Positions 1 through 11,300 are shown, counted from the first letter of the stretch. The stretch is 64,000 bases of DNA from Breviolum minutum Mf 1.05b.01 (GCA_000507305.1 DF241036.1:1-64000); one strand, 5' to 3'. The notes: generated by a model not told the origin, from the letters alone. Translations and numbers: made by a program.

Positions 1-639
1 TTTTACCGACATAGTTCGAATATCATCAGCTGCAGCCCTATCATCACCCGCAACACTCTCACTATTGCGAGCCAGGTTGATACGTTCTTCACAAAAAGTT
101 CCAATAGTATCAGGGTCAATGCATTTGATGATACAAGGTCTCTGATTTCCATCCAGATCCGACATGTTAACCAACCCAAACTCTCCCAGAGTAGGAAAAC
201 CAGCAGGGGGTTGAACTTGTTCACCAATCTTGTGAGAACCACAGCACTCAGCCATAACCCAAATCTGATTGCCAGCCACAGCTGGAGCAGCAGGTACACC
301 CGCCGCTGCAACCAAGCCACGTTGCTGCCTCTCTAAGGCTGCTGCAGCTCGCCCCGCATTCAGGTGCCGTGCATAGTCAGCCGCACTCATAGGAGCAAAT
401 GCATAGACACTTGCGGCTCTCACACCGACCGGCAAGCCCCCCCCAGGTCGAGGGGGATAGAATTGTCTCAAATCTGGATTGGAGGTGTGACAGATTTCCA
501 CATATGAATCCAAGTCTGGAGTCAGAATTTGATATTCAAAAGTGGTCTCATCGATCACCCCTACCACCAGCCTTGCATGAACTGTTCCAGGAACTTCACC
601 GTAATCATGATAAACGATGTCACCTATATTGATAGCCAT
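1..639 (-). CDS. Retroelement-like ORF2, N-terminal part, runs off window
   Basis: The frame starts at the ATG at 639-637 and stays open to base 1, at least 212 codons, so the 3' end lies outside the window. The start overlaps the stop of the upstream ORF as TGATG, which favours coupled translation and decides the start. The product begins with a compact domain (MAINIGDIVYHDYGEVP), then a proline/glycine-rich stretch and an Ala/Arg-rich helix. I recall similar N-termini in dinoflagellate retroelement polyproteins, but no catalytic motif is visible here, so the assignment rests on ORF arrangement and memory. It could be a cellular gene. Confidence 0.5.
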   Translation of the reverse strand, partial: MAINIGDIVYHDYGEVPGTVHARLVVGVIDETTFEYQILTPDLDSYVEICHTSNPDLRQFYPPRPGGGLPVGVRAASVYAFAPMSAADYARHLNAGRAAAALERQQRGLVAAAGVPAAPAVAGNQIWVMAECCGSHKIGEQVQPPAGFPTLGEFGLVNMSDLDGNQRPCIIKCIDPDTIGTFCEERINLARNSESVAGDDRAAADDIRTMSVK

Positions 640-998
640 CAGTCAGTCAAAGTCAGCCCCTTAGTCGGACTGAAGATGCCCTTCGATTTTCCTTTCACAG
701 AATTTACAGTAAGAGCCAACTGCCTTTCTTCACCCTTGCTATCGGTGCTAACCACAGTCACTTTCAAAGCCAGAAATGCGTTTCCAACCAAAGCGACACA
801 GCCGACCACCAATGCCAAAATCACCCCACTATGTGACCAAGGCCCTGTCGAATCTTGGACACCCTGATGAATCCAGTTACAATGGCAATTGCAAGGTGTT
901 GGCTCCACCGGATCAGGATAGTAGCACTTCAATGTCCAACCCAGCCAAACTCCGAAAGAGGTGACAAACACGTGCCCCCAGTCCATGGGAAAAACCAA
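639..998 (-). CDS. Small single-pass membrane ORF upstream of retroelement ORF2
   Basis: This 119-residue ORF starts MVFPMDWGHVF. It contains a Cys-rich CNCHC segment near residues 37-41 and a clear hydrophobic segment around residues 59-78 (ILALVVGCVALVGNAFLALK), followed by a charged tail. Its TGA stop shares one base with the ATG of the next ORF. A small membrane ORF just upstream of a polyprotein is also present in the element at 37-43 kb, which suggests a shared retroelement layout. Function unknown. Confidence 0.5.
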   Translation of the reverse strand: MVFPMDWGHVFVTSFGVWLGWTLKCYYPDPVEPTPCNCHCNWIHQGVQDSTGPWSHSGVILALVVGCVALVGNAFLALKVTVVSTDSKGEERQLALTVNSVKGKSKGIFSPTKGLTLTD

Positions 999-1321
999 GT
1001 TACATACGTCAAGATCTTGAGAAATTAGACGGCCAGCGAGATTGGAAGATTCATCGCAAGACCGTCAAAACACTACAAGTAGTTAGCATATTGGATTCTG
1101 TATAAAGAAAATTATTAATATATCATATGTGTACTATATATGCAGTTTACTACATGTTTGTTGATTTATCTATTTATCTATTGTACACAAAGCCAAGTAC
1201 AACAAAAAAGATGAATTATCTTCCAATTCCCGGTCAGTTTTTTGATTTTTTTGTCAGGGAATCATCCATAATGATGAGGATTGATGATCGGTGATGTTTG
1301 TTGTTTGCTGCTGGTGATGTT

Positions 1322-1432
1322 GTTGTTGATGATGATGATGATGATGATGATGATGTTGATGTTGATGTTAATGATGTTGATATTGATGATGTTGATATAG
1401 ATGATGTTGATGTTGATATATAATGTTGATGA
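1322..1432. repeat. Imperfect GAT/GTT trinucleotide repeat
   Basis: A degenerate array of TTG and ATG/GAT triplets. No coding sense is inferred; together with its AT-rich flanks it fills the gap between the retroelement fragment and the first candidate exon. Confidence 0.8.
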
Positions 1433-1725
1433 TCATAATCAAAATAATGATTGCGCTCACCTCAATCGACAATTTTTGGGATACAGCCACAGCTGAGCTT
1501 AAACCTCCTCGCTAAACCCGTTCATTTGAAATGAAAAAACCGCTCTCTGATGCATTATAGTCGTACACAGTTTGTGAACAAAAATCATTCATGCCATGCA
1601 TACAAAAATCACATGTGCATAGCTTTATGCGCATGAATCTACAAAAGTACATGTTCTAAGATACTTTGCTAAGAAATGGAAGAATCACATCATCAGCTTC
1701 TTCTGTGCTCCACGGCTACAAGGCC

Positions 1726-1801
1726 TCACGTCTTGAATCTGCTCCTGGCACCGGTCTGGAACGTCCCGATAGCAATGGAGAACCCCATGCCCTCTGGTAA
1801 A
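1726..1801 (-). CDS. Candidate terminal exon, unknown gene
   Basis: After an AG acceptor at 1803-1802 one base completes a codon, then 24 codons run to TGA at 1728-1726. The reading includes PEGMGFSIAIGTFQTGARS, with coding-like composition. It may be the last exon of the gene whose exons lie at 2,532-2,672 and 2,962-3,142, but joining them in phase needs at least one more exon. Family not recognised. Confidence 0.35.
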
Positions 1802-2191
1802 CTAGCATAGCCACGGAACATCAAACTAAATCCAGAGAAAATACCTACAAAATGGTGGATTTTGCGTTACTATGCCACTTTGCCGCAGTGCAATTCCCCA
1901 AACACATCTTTCAAAAGGTCGAAAGATGGATGTTCCATTCCTAATTCTTCGCTTACTGAACCTGCAAATGGGTCTGTAAAGCTGGTCGGATCCCAACGCA
2001 ACAAATAATGAGTAACTTAGCACCTGAAAAAAATGTCTTCCCAAAAAGGATCCGATTCTCCAACCACTAAGTTTCAGGTCGTGATTTTTTGGGGCAAAAA
2101 ACCGTTCCAACGAGTCTAGCAGTCTAGTCCCCCGACCTAGCAAATAGTACTCCAAAGATTGTTTTCCAACTTTTTTCTTGAGCGGGATCTG

Positions 2192-2316
2192 ATACTGTTG
2201 ATGGAAGGAATCCGGCTAACCACCTGGGATGTAGAAAACATTAGAAAACATTGTAAATACTGGGGCAAACTGCCAACCTCAACCGGTTAGCCGGATTTCT
2301 GAACCATCAACGGTAT
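2192..2316. mobile_element. MITE family A, copy 1
   Basis: Short inverted-repeat element. The left end ATACTGTTGATGGAAGGAAT is mirrored by a degraded right end reading ATCAACGGTAT. The internal arms carry the CCGGCTAACC variant. It shares ends with copies at 11,202, 15,245, 15,919, 22,952 and 30,733. No ORF. Confidence 0.75.
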
Positions 2317-2531
2317 CTGTATTTTAGATTGCTTGGAAGGTGGTCCAAACATTGCAGGATCTGCATTTTCGATACTTGGAAGGTACCAAAGGCTCAGTCA
2401 TCGGCCAATTTACTTCCGAATGGTCATCGGCCAATTTCCTTCCGGAATGTTGTGGCAAGTTTTTATGTCAGTTCTAAGGGATCTATATATCAGGAGACGT
2501 TTAACCGTTTTCCCGGCAAAAACGACTCTAC

Positions 2532-2672
2532 CTTCCAAGAAACCGACGAAAGATACCCCCAACCATCATCAACCATCTCCTCCATCTCAAAAGGCATCGA
2601 AGTCAAATCTGAAGTCAGCACAGCCCGCACCACCGCAGAAGCTAAGGATGCACGAAATGCTGGTGGCAACTC
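2532..2672 (-). CDS. Candidate internal exon, unknown gene
   Basis: A 141-nt exon bounded by an acceptor (CCTAG|GAG) and an AAG|GTAGAG donor. It is in phase 0 at both ends and encodes 47 residues beginning ELPPAFRASLASAVVRAV and ending GYLSSVSWK. Length divisible by three, good splice signals and coding composition support it. No family recognised. A neighbouring exon on the same strand lies at 2,962-3,142. Confidence 0.45.
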
Positions 2673-2961
2673 CTAGGCCGCCAATGAGCTGAACACGTTA
2701 ACCCCTGGGAGGTGATTTTTCCGGTGGGTTTTTTGGGTGATGATTTCATGGCAGGCATGGTACCATGATGGTTTTTTCCCAAGGTTTCTCATGATCATGC
2801 ATCATCCATGTAGCTCCCTCCAAGCAACCAATGAAAATGTGACCGATTCAAGGGGTTGGGAAAATCAGTAAGATAAACAGCTCCGAGACGAAAACCCGCA
2901 AGTCAGGGCATCAGGCAGACTTTCCAACCTTCGTTCCATTTACTATCGCTGCGCATCTTAC

Positions 2962-3142
2962 CACTTGACCCATGAAAAACCCACCCCCTTTCTCCCCCTG
3001 TTGTCCTGTGTAGGAAGGCGCATCTTCCCTTTTGGACTGCCGTCATCACGGCAAATCTCCTGCAGGGCCCGCACGAAGACCAAGAGCCGCATCAAATTTA
3101 AGCGTGGCAACGCTGCCGCCAGGGTTAAGGTGATTTGGTCAC
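2962..3142 (-). CDS. Candidate internal exon, unknown gene
   Basis: A 181-nt exon with acceptor CCAG|GTGACC and a strong donor TG|GTAAGA. The open frame contains DQITLTLAAALPRLNLMRLL, then a basic segment (CRDDGSPKGKMRL) and ends GVGFSWVKW. The Leu/Arg-rich helix could be membrane-associated. Reading starts in phase 1 and ends in phase 2. Not assigned to a family. Confidence 0.45.
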
Positions 3143-4079
3143 CTGGTAGCTGGAGCGTTTGTCATGGCCCCCCCTTCAAAACTACGCCCCCACCACAAGG
3201 CCATTATATATAAGGGAGTATGAACCACCATCATCCCCTAAGGCCCTTAATCAAGGCCACGGCGACCAATGGTGGGGTTCTTCTTTTTCTTGACATCTTG
3301 GTGTTGCCTGTTTGGCTAAGAAAGGGTGGGATGCTCTAGTTCTTTAGGACCTGTTCTTCCGCCATGAGATCTAGGCAGATTATATCAAATTGTGATCATT
3401 CGCCTCAGAGTGGCAACAAAAATATGAAAATTGCCTCCGTTCTCAGTGGACTGTAAATCTGCATTCAAAATAATTTTAAACATATACGTGCATAACATAT
3501 AACATGCCAATGTATACAAAAGTGTTCTGTATTTATGTGTATAGATAGATATCACACATGTTACAAAAACCAAAAAATATATATATTATATATTCATAAA
3601 CTATCATCCATCCTTGCACCATCATATCCGTCACCGGCAACCCCAACATTTGAAACATGACAAGCATCCCAGTCCAGGCTCTTGCTCATGCAGCCACACC
3701 AAACGTTCCAGAATTTCTCGACAGGATCCGCTCCGGAGCAAGCCGCCTGGAATGACATGATCCCATTGATCCACGGTTGTCTAAGATCACCCTGCGATTT
3801 TACACGTAACAAGCAAGGCCCTATTTTAAAAAAACACACACACAGCCCCAACAAAATCTGGGCTGGAATAATCCAACAAAAAAATCCGGAAGAAGTGGAT
3901 TGGAATTCATCAACCTGCAAGTTTCAGCTTCTCACAGGCGGAATAAACTCCATGATTCTGATTCCATGGCTTTTCACACGACTGTCAAAGATGATTCACT
4001 ACACCGATTCTGCCCGGAACTAAGGTCATTGGTGGCTCACACTTCCGCACAAAACTTTCAAAAATCCCCGGTTTTGGAC

Positions 4080-4169
4080 CCCCCGCCGAGTTTGGCATCA
4101 GTCTGCAACATGCGCTGCGTGTCGCGCCCCTCCACGGTCCCACGCCGTTCGCGCAAGGTCTCGTTGTAC
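4080..4169 (-). CDS. Candidate internal exon, unknown gene
   Basis: A 90-nt GC-rich exon in AT-rich surroundings, acceptor TTTAG|G and donor GG|GTCC. It reads YNETLRERRGTVEGRDTQRM and continues LQTDAKLGGG. Its charged helical composition is unlike the flanking DNA. Family unknown; it may belong with the exons at 2.5-3.1 kb. Confidence 0.4.
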
Positions 4170-4810
4170 CTAAACCCCAAGGCTCCGAGCGTGCAACTTA
4201 TAACAACAAAGCGTGCTTGGAATCGGAAAGTTCAAGACCCTTTCCCTTATGAGAGGAAGGTACACTTTTGCATCTTTTCGAGGTATAATTTTTACTGCAG
4301 CCATTGATACCCCTCCCTGAAACACGAACATAGCATCTGAAAGTAGGCCTTGCCAAAAAGGACTTTTTTTCCTTTTTCCTCATTTTCCTGGCGTAGAGGT
4401 GAGTACCTCGCTCCATTGCAGTAGGTCGTTTGACCAAAAACTGCCTGTACGGATGGTTTCGAATCTAATTTAATAGTTTCGAGCAGGTTGGTAGTCCGGT
4501 AAAAGGTTCCCGGCAGCCAAAAAAAACCTGTCAAAAATTTTGCGGTAGCCTCTTCAGACTAGCAGGAAACATCAGGAAAGAAGCATGTGGATTCCCATCT
4601 CAAGGCAGGTAGATGTGAAAATGCGTCCAATCCCGCCCAAAAGGCGTATCATGACATCAACGCCCACGAATTTGAATTCGTGTGCATGGATTTTGTTCGT
4701 TGATTTCTGATCGAAACTACCTTCGAGTCAAACCCACGAATTTGAGGATCACATTGAAGCCCGTGAAGGGCCAACTTTGGTCACACTCACTTTCGAGTAT
4801 CTCGGAATTT

Positions 4811-5422
4811 CTAATCTACACCTGGGATATCGGAGCAGTCGATGATCTGCACGTCAGGAATGAAGCAGTTGTTTGAAGGGTCTACGCCACCTGTGAGGTA
4901 CAACAAAGTCGCATAGGTTATCTCCAACGACCATGAGCGGATGTCAACTTGAAAAATCACCACATTCCGGCCTTCATAGCTCAAGGTGGCACAGTTCCCA
5001 CGAACACCAGTGAGAACTCCATGACCAATGCCTGTCATGTAGGTCTTGCCATTCATGTTGATGTTTACCGACTCTCCCAAAGCAACGAACTGATCATAGG
5101 TCGCTTGGCATTGCGCTCGTGTGGTGACAGTAGGGAACTCGGTGGCTCCTGCTGGGTAAGGACAGGCCTTAACACCATCCCACTTGCTATAGTCGTAGCC
5201 ATCACTGTTCGAATTCACAAGGCATGTAGCTTCATCGTCATTGTCCACATAGGTTTCACCAGCATCACTACACCTCGAAACCATTTGTGCGATACCACCT
5301 GAATCCTGTTGAATAACGGTTGAGGGATAGGCATAGGTCTTGGAATAAGTACATGCCACAGCCGCAACTGCCAGGCATTTCACAGCCGCAACTGCTAAGG
5401 CTAAAGGTAGCATGGCCGGCAT
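4811..5422 (-). CDS. Secreted Cys-rich protein; retroposed-gene signature
   Basis: An uninterrupted 203-codon ORF. A hydrophobic signal peptide (about residues 1-23) is followed by an extracellular-looking domain with at least seven cysteines. The C-terminal half (MNGKTYMTGIGHGV, then NCATLSYEGRNVVIFQVDIR and ending near IIDCSDIPGVD) loosely resembles a double-psi beta-barrel of the expansin/barwin kind; this is a weak fold guess. The signal-peptide core comes from a tandem duplication (AVAAVKCL then AVAAVAC). A spliced-leader relic lies 48 nt upstream of the start, so the locus probably descends from a reverse-transcribed mRNA. The reading ends with AG|GTGTAG just before the stop, so a donor and a further exon are possible. 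Confidence 0.6.
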   Translation of the reverse strand: MPAMLPLALAVAAVKCLAVAAVACTYSKTYAYPSTVIQQDSGGIAQMVSRCSDAGETYVDNDDEATCLVNSNSDGYDYSKWDGVKACPYPAGATEFPTVTTRAQCQATYDQFVALGESVNINMNGKTYMTGIGHGVLTGVRGNCATLSYEGRNVVIFQVDIRSWSLEITYATLLYLTGGVDPSNNCFIPDVQIIDCSDIPGVD

Positions 5423-5470
5423 TGCTACAAGGCAACGAATGGAAACGACTACGTGACTACAGCCAAATGC

Positions 5471-5492
5471 CTTGAGCCAAAATGGCTACCGA
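5471..5492 (-). other. Dinoflagellate spliced-leader relic
   Basis: On the minus strand this reads the 22-nt dinoflagellate spliced leader with 21 of 22 positions matching, the one mismatch at position 3; the last 19 bases are GTAGCCATTTTGGCTCAAG. It lies 48 nt upstream of the start of the secreted-protein ORF, in sense orientation. No GT donor follows the match, so this is not an SL RNA gene but a leader copied into the genome with an mRNA. Confidence 0.85.
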
Positions 5493-5989
5493 AAAATTTT
5501 TGGTTCCAGCCATCCCCCCCCCCCCATTTTTATGTGCTATGTTAGTTTTTTGAGGCAGAAACTATGTTTTCAGTTCAAAGCCTTCAACTTCGCTCCATTT
5601 CCAACCCCGAAACTCACGACAGAAGAACAAACCAGCCAAGTGACATATCCAACAAGCATGCCGTCATCTCCCTGAGCAAAGCGCCGCACCTCGGGGCGTT
5701 TTCACATCGAATCAATGACGGTAACAGGATCCAGTCGTAATCAAGCTGTCATTGCCATGGCAAACCTCACCAGCTTGTCCTAGTAAATAGCATCAAAAGC
5801 GGTTGATTTTCCATAGCTATATCTGGAGGGTAGCTTCACCCACCATTTTGATGTTGTTTTGTTGCCTTCAAACTCATGATATTCTTTTAAACAACCTTCA
5901 TTTCAGAAAATCATATGTAACTCCACCATCCCCAAGCCCTCCAGCTGCCCCCCAAGGGCACCACGGAGCCGCTGATGGCGCCGTTTCAC

Positions 5990-6121
5990 CGCCCCGCTGC
6001 ACTTCCCCGGCCACGCTGCGCACCACCTCCGCCTTCTCTTGTGGCGTTAGGGCACGACGGTGGTGCCGCAGGCGCGAGTCCAAGGCCAGCAGGTCGAAGA
6101 GCAAGGCCAAGGGAGCAGCGC
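5990..6121 (-). CDS. Candidate exon, unknown gene (Leu/Arg-rich)
   Basis: A GC-rich block with acceptor CAAAAG|GC and a possible donor GCG|GTGAAA. It reads FDLLALDSRLRHHRRALTPQ, continuing EKAEVVRSVAGEVQRG, a helical charged segment unlike the low-complexity DNA around it. Further minus-strand exon-like blocks lie at about 5,630-5,700 (CGALLREMTACLLDM), 6,913-7,067 and 8,066-8,181; these may be one gene. Confidence 0.4.
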
Positions 6122-6912
6122 CTTTTGGGGGTTTGGGGGGATGTGGCGTCGGTTGGTCATCTGAGAAGGTGGGTGGGTTTTTTTGTTGGGGGGTTGGTAG
6201 TAGGGTTGGTTTTTTTTCGGATTGCCGATGGGGGGTTGTTTGTTGTAAAGGTGTTGTTATATTAAACCCCAAGTAAAGCAACTCATATAATTATTTTTGT
6301 AGAAATGGAAAATGATGTGCCATTGTTTGCATGGGAAATACATTTACAAAGGTGCAGGCTTTTCCATTGTCTTGTTAGATTTTGATGGGTGTTAGTGGGT
6401 GTTGTATGGGTTTGCCCCCTTTCCCAGTAGTGTGGCAAATGAAGGTGTATAGGAAGCTTTAGGGCATCAATGATGACGGGAATAGCCTGGCCATTCGCAA
6501 AGAAACAAAGGCCAGGCTGATGGTAATTGCTAAGATGCCGTCTTTTTTTGGTAGCGTTAAGGCGCTTCAGGTTGTGAATTCAACATGTTTCCGTGTCATT
6601 TGACCCATCTCAAACGGGAAAAGGTAAAGGAATCTCTCAAGCGGCGCATGTTTGGTGCACTTTTCTTACGAGAAAAACTCTGTTGGTCGAAACCCACCCC
6701 TAATTCTACCGTTTTCAGGCTGGTAACAACCACTATACATTGGATCCCCCGTATGTGACATGCACTATTTGCATATTTCTTCATCTGCCCATGATCTTAC
6801 ACGTATATATGATGGCGGCCTCCGGCCTCCNATATATAATATATTACCTTTATGAAATGTCAAATGTGTGTGAAAACACCTCCCATCCTCTAGTCAGTGA
6901 AAAAACATCCAC

Positions 6913-7067
6913 CTTTTCGTGTCATGCCTAGGCCTAAGTCTGTTTCTTGTATCCAAGCTGCGCGTGACTTCATAGGCCAAGGCCTCCGCCCAGGACGAAG
7001 GTCCATGGGGCCGAAGGCGTCCCTCCAGGTGCCGCCTCAAGGCCTCTTCACCCATGGCTGCCAAGCT
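6913..7067 (-). CDS. Candidate exon, unknown gene
   Basis: A 155-nt block with acceptor AAG|AGC and donor AAAAG|GTGGAT. It reads SLAAMGEEALRRHLEGRLRP then HGPSSWAEALAYEVTRSLDT. The amphipathic helical repeats suggest an alpha-helical cellular protein. No family recognised. Confidence 0.4.
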
Positions 7068-7860
7068 CTTGGTGGAGCCATTCCTTACAGGGAAAAAAAA
7101 ACGACACAACGAAGGTAGAAGATGGGCCCCAACTATAGTTATAAGTTATAAGTAGGGATATATATAACTTACCACTCCGCTTATAGGGGTGTTAACCCCA
7201 GTTACGCATTGATAAGGCCATTTATAGGGGTTGCAACTCCATTTACAACTGGAAACCCATCTTGTGAGCTAAGGTGTTTTTAAGTTCGATTTTGAGAAGC
7301 CACACGGAAGACTTTGCCCATTTACTCCTCTTGGAGCCACCAATATGTTGATGTTTTTTCATGACAAGCCCTTGCTCTACTCAGAAAGTTGACACAGGAC
7401 CTTTCCGGAAATATCCACCTGATTCCCCCTCCAATCTATGCCATGGCAGCGTCAAGACTGCTGTCACATTCCTCGGTCTTTCAAAATGCTCCAGCAGAAA
7501 CTCAGAACAATCGACACCCCAGTTGTGTTGAGTTATTGAAGCAAGCGCGCTATTGCATAGACTCTCTCAATGGTAGATCATCAGGCTGGGGAAGGTTCAT
7601 CTAAAGCCAAAAAAACACCCAGAACTTTGGAATGACCAAATGTCACGACTTTTTTTGGTAGAGATTGCCCAAAAAAACTTGATAACATCAACCAAAAAAG
7701 CAAACATAATGGCACAACATTTCAACCACTTGTTCAGGACGTTACTTGTGAACCGGTTGGTTTTCGAACTTCTTCTTTTTCTAGCAATCATCCTTTTCAG
7801 AGCATCAACACAGTACTGCTCCACTTTGATGACCTTTTTCTACAGGACCTGACTTTTAAA

Positions 7861-7973
7861 CATCAACCATCCACCAACAACCATCAACCAACAACCATCA
7901 ACCAACAGCCATCCACCAACAACCATCAACCAACAACCATCAACCAACAGCCATCAACCAACAGCCATCAACC

Positions 7974-8041
<68 letters not shown>

Positions 8042-8046
8042 CCACA
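7861..8046. repeat. 14-bp minisatellite running into (CAA)n
   Basis: Tandem copies of CAACAACCATCAAC with C/G variants are followed from about 7,973 by a long CAA run. The poly-Val minus-strand frame across it is an artefact. Confidence 0.9.
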
Positions 8047-8065
8047 ACAACATCCTTCTTATCAC

Positions 8066-8181
8066 CTCTAAGCTTCAGAGACCAGAAGAGTTGGCCTTGA
8101 TCTTCAGCCACATCTACTAGCTCTCGCAATGGCCGAAGGACGTCGCCCCCGCGCATGGCGGCCATGGCGTTAATTGAAACT
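8066..8181 (-). CDS. Candidate exon, unknown gene
   Basis: A 116-nt exon with acceptor AAAG|A and donor AGAG|GTGATA, starting in phase 2 and ending in phase 1. It reads VSINAMAAMRGGDVLRPLRE then LVDVAEDQGQLFWSLKL. The (CAA)n array abuts its donor side, inside the following intron. Family unknown. Confidence 0.45.
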
Positions 8182-11100
8182 CTTTGGAGGTGACGTCCCA
8201 AACAACCAAACAACCCAAGCAACCAACTAACCCTGGCTTAGCTCCACCAACCAACCAACCCTATTTTAGCTTACAACTTATACAATCAGTTGCCCTTTTT
8301 TGGGAAGAACTGCACAACAACTCCATCCAGTTTTTGGCAAGCCTAAGGGGCAACAAGTTGATACAAAGCTAAGGACATTGCCCGGTGGAGTTTGTGTTGC
8401 ATCTGTCTGATAGCTGTGATTCAGGCAGCAGTTTCGCATGTTTGCTGGTTTTTTTTGCATCCAGACTGGTTTTCACCATTTGCGGTGATGCATGAGCCTA
8501 AAATCCTCACATAAAAAGTTGAACCGTAGATAGGCAAATTGCATGCACTTCAAGCTTGAATGAACGCTTTCCAACCGAAAACCCCCTTGGTGATTGTCTT
8601 TTCCGCACGAAAATAGGTCGGCCCTTGGCTGGCCTGGAATCCAATGTTTAGTCATTCACACTTCAAATAACTTTCGAAAAAAACATGTCAGGAGTCGCCC
8701 CAGAACACTTCTGAAGATGATTTTCCCTTTCAGGAAAGGTGGGATATGTGATCGTTCTCTGGAGGGTATGTGTTCCAAAAAAATGCCAGGAGTCTTTCAG
8801 AAGCAACTTTGTCATTCCGAATGCAGAAAAAAACCTTCTCAGATTTATCCCCTTGGCTTAGCACACCCAAGGAATCTTCTCACATCTTTGTTGGCTCAAG
8901 GAATTGCATGCCACGAAACCCTCGCCCGCATCGCAGCTGTTGTTTTTTTTGGGGTTCGTCCGGAAAGCGATGATTGAGAGTTCACCTGCCCCTGTGCCAG
9001 GTAATCGGCTTGGAAGACGACCCCTCCTTCGATACAAAAACAAACAACACCGTTTTGGAAGATGTGGACTGCATGGCTAAAAATTCATTGAGGGTGATCA
9101 AAAAACTGACGTTTCCCAACCATCCCAAACACACATCTCCCGTGAAGGTGTATTATGTGGAAGCTTGTGACTTCTGTTCCGGGTAGTAATGGGGGCACCT
9201 TTCTCCCACCAACCCAGTTGAACTCTCACCAAATTGACTGGTGTCTGATACTTTGCATTTGGGGGTTAAGGCAACTCCTCCCAATCTCAGGTTCCAAAAA
9301 GTGAAAGAGTAGATGGCACCAGTGCCTGCTACTATTTCTGGTTCTTTACTGACCCCTACCTCTGGAAAGCTGCGCCATGTGGTGTGACCTTTCAATTGAA
9401 AAAAGTTACGTGGTTTACTTAATAACAAACAACCAATGGTACATCAGCTGGTGTGTGCTCCATCAATGACCATCAGGATGCTTCAGCTGTGCATAAAAAA
9501 TAAAATCTAAAAAGCGATCTTATACTCTTACATATATATATATGTTCATAATTACAATGATAATCATATAGATCATATATAGTCATATACTTACTTCCTG
9601 AGTTCTAATGTTAACACTGTCATGGCTAAATGCTCAGAAAGTTGCGTACCATTTCGACCCTCTGGGGCCGGAGGGGCAAGGCACAGGACGGGGGCGAGTT
9701 TGCCGTCGTGAGACTTTTGGGTGATCTGTTATCACTGTGACATGGCCTTCTCCCTTTAAAAGAAACCACACGGGAGCCAAAAAAAATTGTGGTTGAATTC
9801 AATTAGATACACTTGGAGGAAAGTTTTCCAAACAAAAAAAAACAAAAGGACCAGGAGATTTTATGCCAAAACCGGATCGCTCCGATCCCGGAGGAAGCTG
9901 TGAGATGATGAATGCTGCCTTTACAATTTGACCAAGAAGTTCGGCCGTCGATCTGTCGTCGATCCGTCGTTCTTGAGAACTATTTAAGCTCATTAGAATG
10001 AGGTCAGTCCAATGAGGATTTACGGTGAAGGCTAGAAGGGTTGTCGAGGTCATGGTTGGGTTGCTGCATGGATATAGTTTAATCCGTTTTCGTTTTAGCA
10101 GATCCATATTGTAGCATCCAAAAACAACCATAGCTTCTGCCAGCCAGAACATACTTTGCAGGAGTATCATACGAGATCATTCGCGTGGTTAAAAAAAAAG
10201 TATGTAGACAAAACTCCTTTGCATTGTTCAATGCAAACAAATCACCTGAAACATCATGGAAAAACACCTGGGATTTCACTACTTGATTTTTGTACCACCA
10301 ACTGACAGTGTACGGATCGCAGTGCCATGGTCGAAACACATGTCCCGGAGGTTTACGGGTCCAAGAGGGGCTGAAGCCTTTGGACTTCAGCGTCCGACAT
10401 CCTGTCTTCTAGACTTGTGATTCAATGAATGATCTCACGAAATCTCACAAAGCCAGGTATAACATGTTTCAAATAAGATCATAGATCCAACAAAAAAAGA
10501 AAAGAAATATAAAAAATATATACGTATATATATTATACATTACATATACTGCATTTATGAGTGACCAGCGGAAATTGGAGCTATACCAACCAAGGAGGGA
10601 TTTTTTGACGTATCAATGAAGGCTTACGTTTACATTCTCACATGGGCACTAGTGCCATAATGGTGCAATGCTTCATGTTCAGCATTAAACAGAGATGTTT
10701 ACAGGTTCAAAAAAATACATCACGATTTCCGGCGGAAACTTCCAGATATTGATACACCAGGCATATATGATACAATTTTGGCTTGAAGAATCCTGAAGCA
10801 ATAGAGAAAATGTCCGTTTTCACGAAGCCTTACATAATTATTAAGGAACTTCACCACATACTCTGGCGGACCAGCATATCAATTTTGCTAATTCTTTTTT
10901 CTTCTGAAAAAAATTGGTCAAATGAAGGAGTCATTTCCCCAGGTAAGGTTGGAAATAAAAAGTATTTGAAACGAAACCACCATCTATATAGTTTTATGAT
11001 CTAGTCAGTTGCAACTCTTGTTGAATTTGTTGTTCCCTCTTTTTGGACCTCCTCCCCACTTTACGGCTCCACGTCTCACCGAAACGTACTACTGCTGGGA

Positions 11101-11201
11101 TCCTGGATCCGAATTTTTTTCGGCAGCCAGCCGTGGAAAACACCCGTTTCAACCAACATTTGGGGAACTCAAATGTAACAAGTCCCCCGACATACTGTTG
11201 A
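8182..11201. other. AT-rich stretch, mostly without recognisable genes
   Basis: Only weak exon-like patches are seen. On the minus strand at 9,860-9,971 an AAG| acceptor is followed by RRIDDRSTAELLGQIVKAAF. At 9,640-9,720 a GC-rich block is open on both strands. The rest is AT-rich with TATATA runs and nothing I can name. Confidence 0.4.
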
Positions 11202-11300
11202 TGGAAGAAATCCTGCACCACCTGGGATGTATAAAACCCTGTAAATAATGCGATATCTACCATATCAACTGGTTAGCCGGATTTCTTCCATCTACAGTAT
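11202..11300. mobile_element. MITE family A, copy 2
   Basis: Ends ATACTGTTGATGGAAGAAAT and the matching inverted right end, with a mismatch near the right terminus. The left arm carries the TGCACCACC variant and the right arm the GGTTAGCCGG variant, so the two arms differ. No ORF. Confidence 0.85.

Noticed and set aside
8888-8900. TTGGCTCAAG on the plus strand as a possible leader relic
   Set aside because: Ten matching bases without the upstream leader part and no ORF following at the right distance.
9153-9428. 91-codon minus-strand ORF
   Set aside because: Open but without splice signals, motif or neighbour support.
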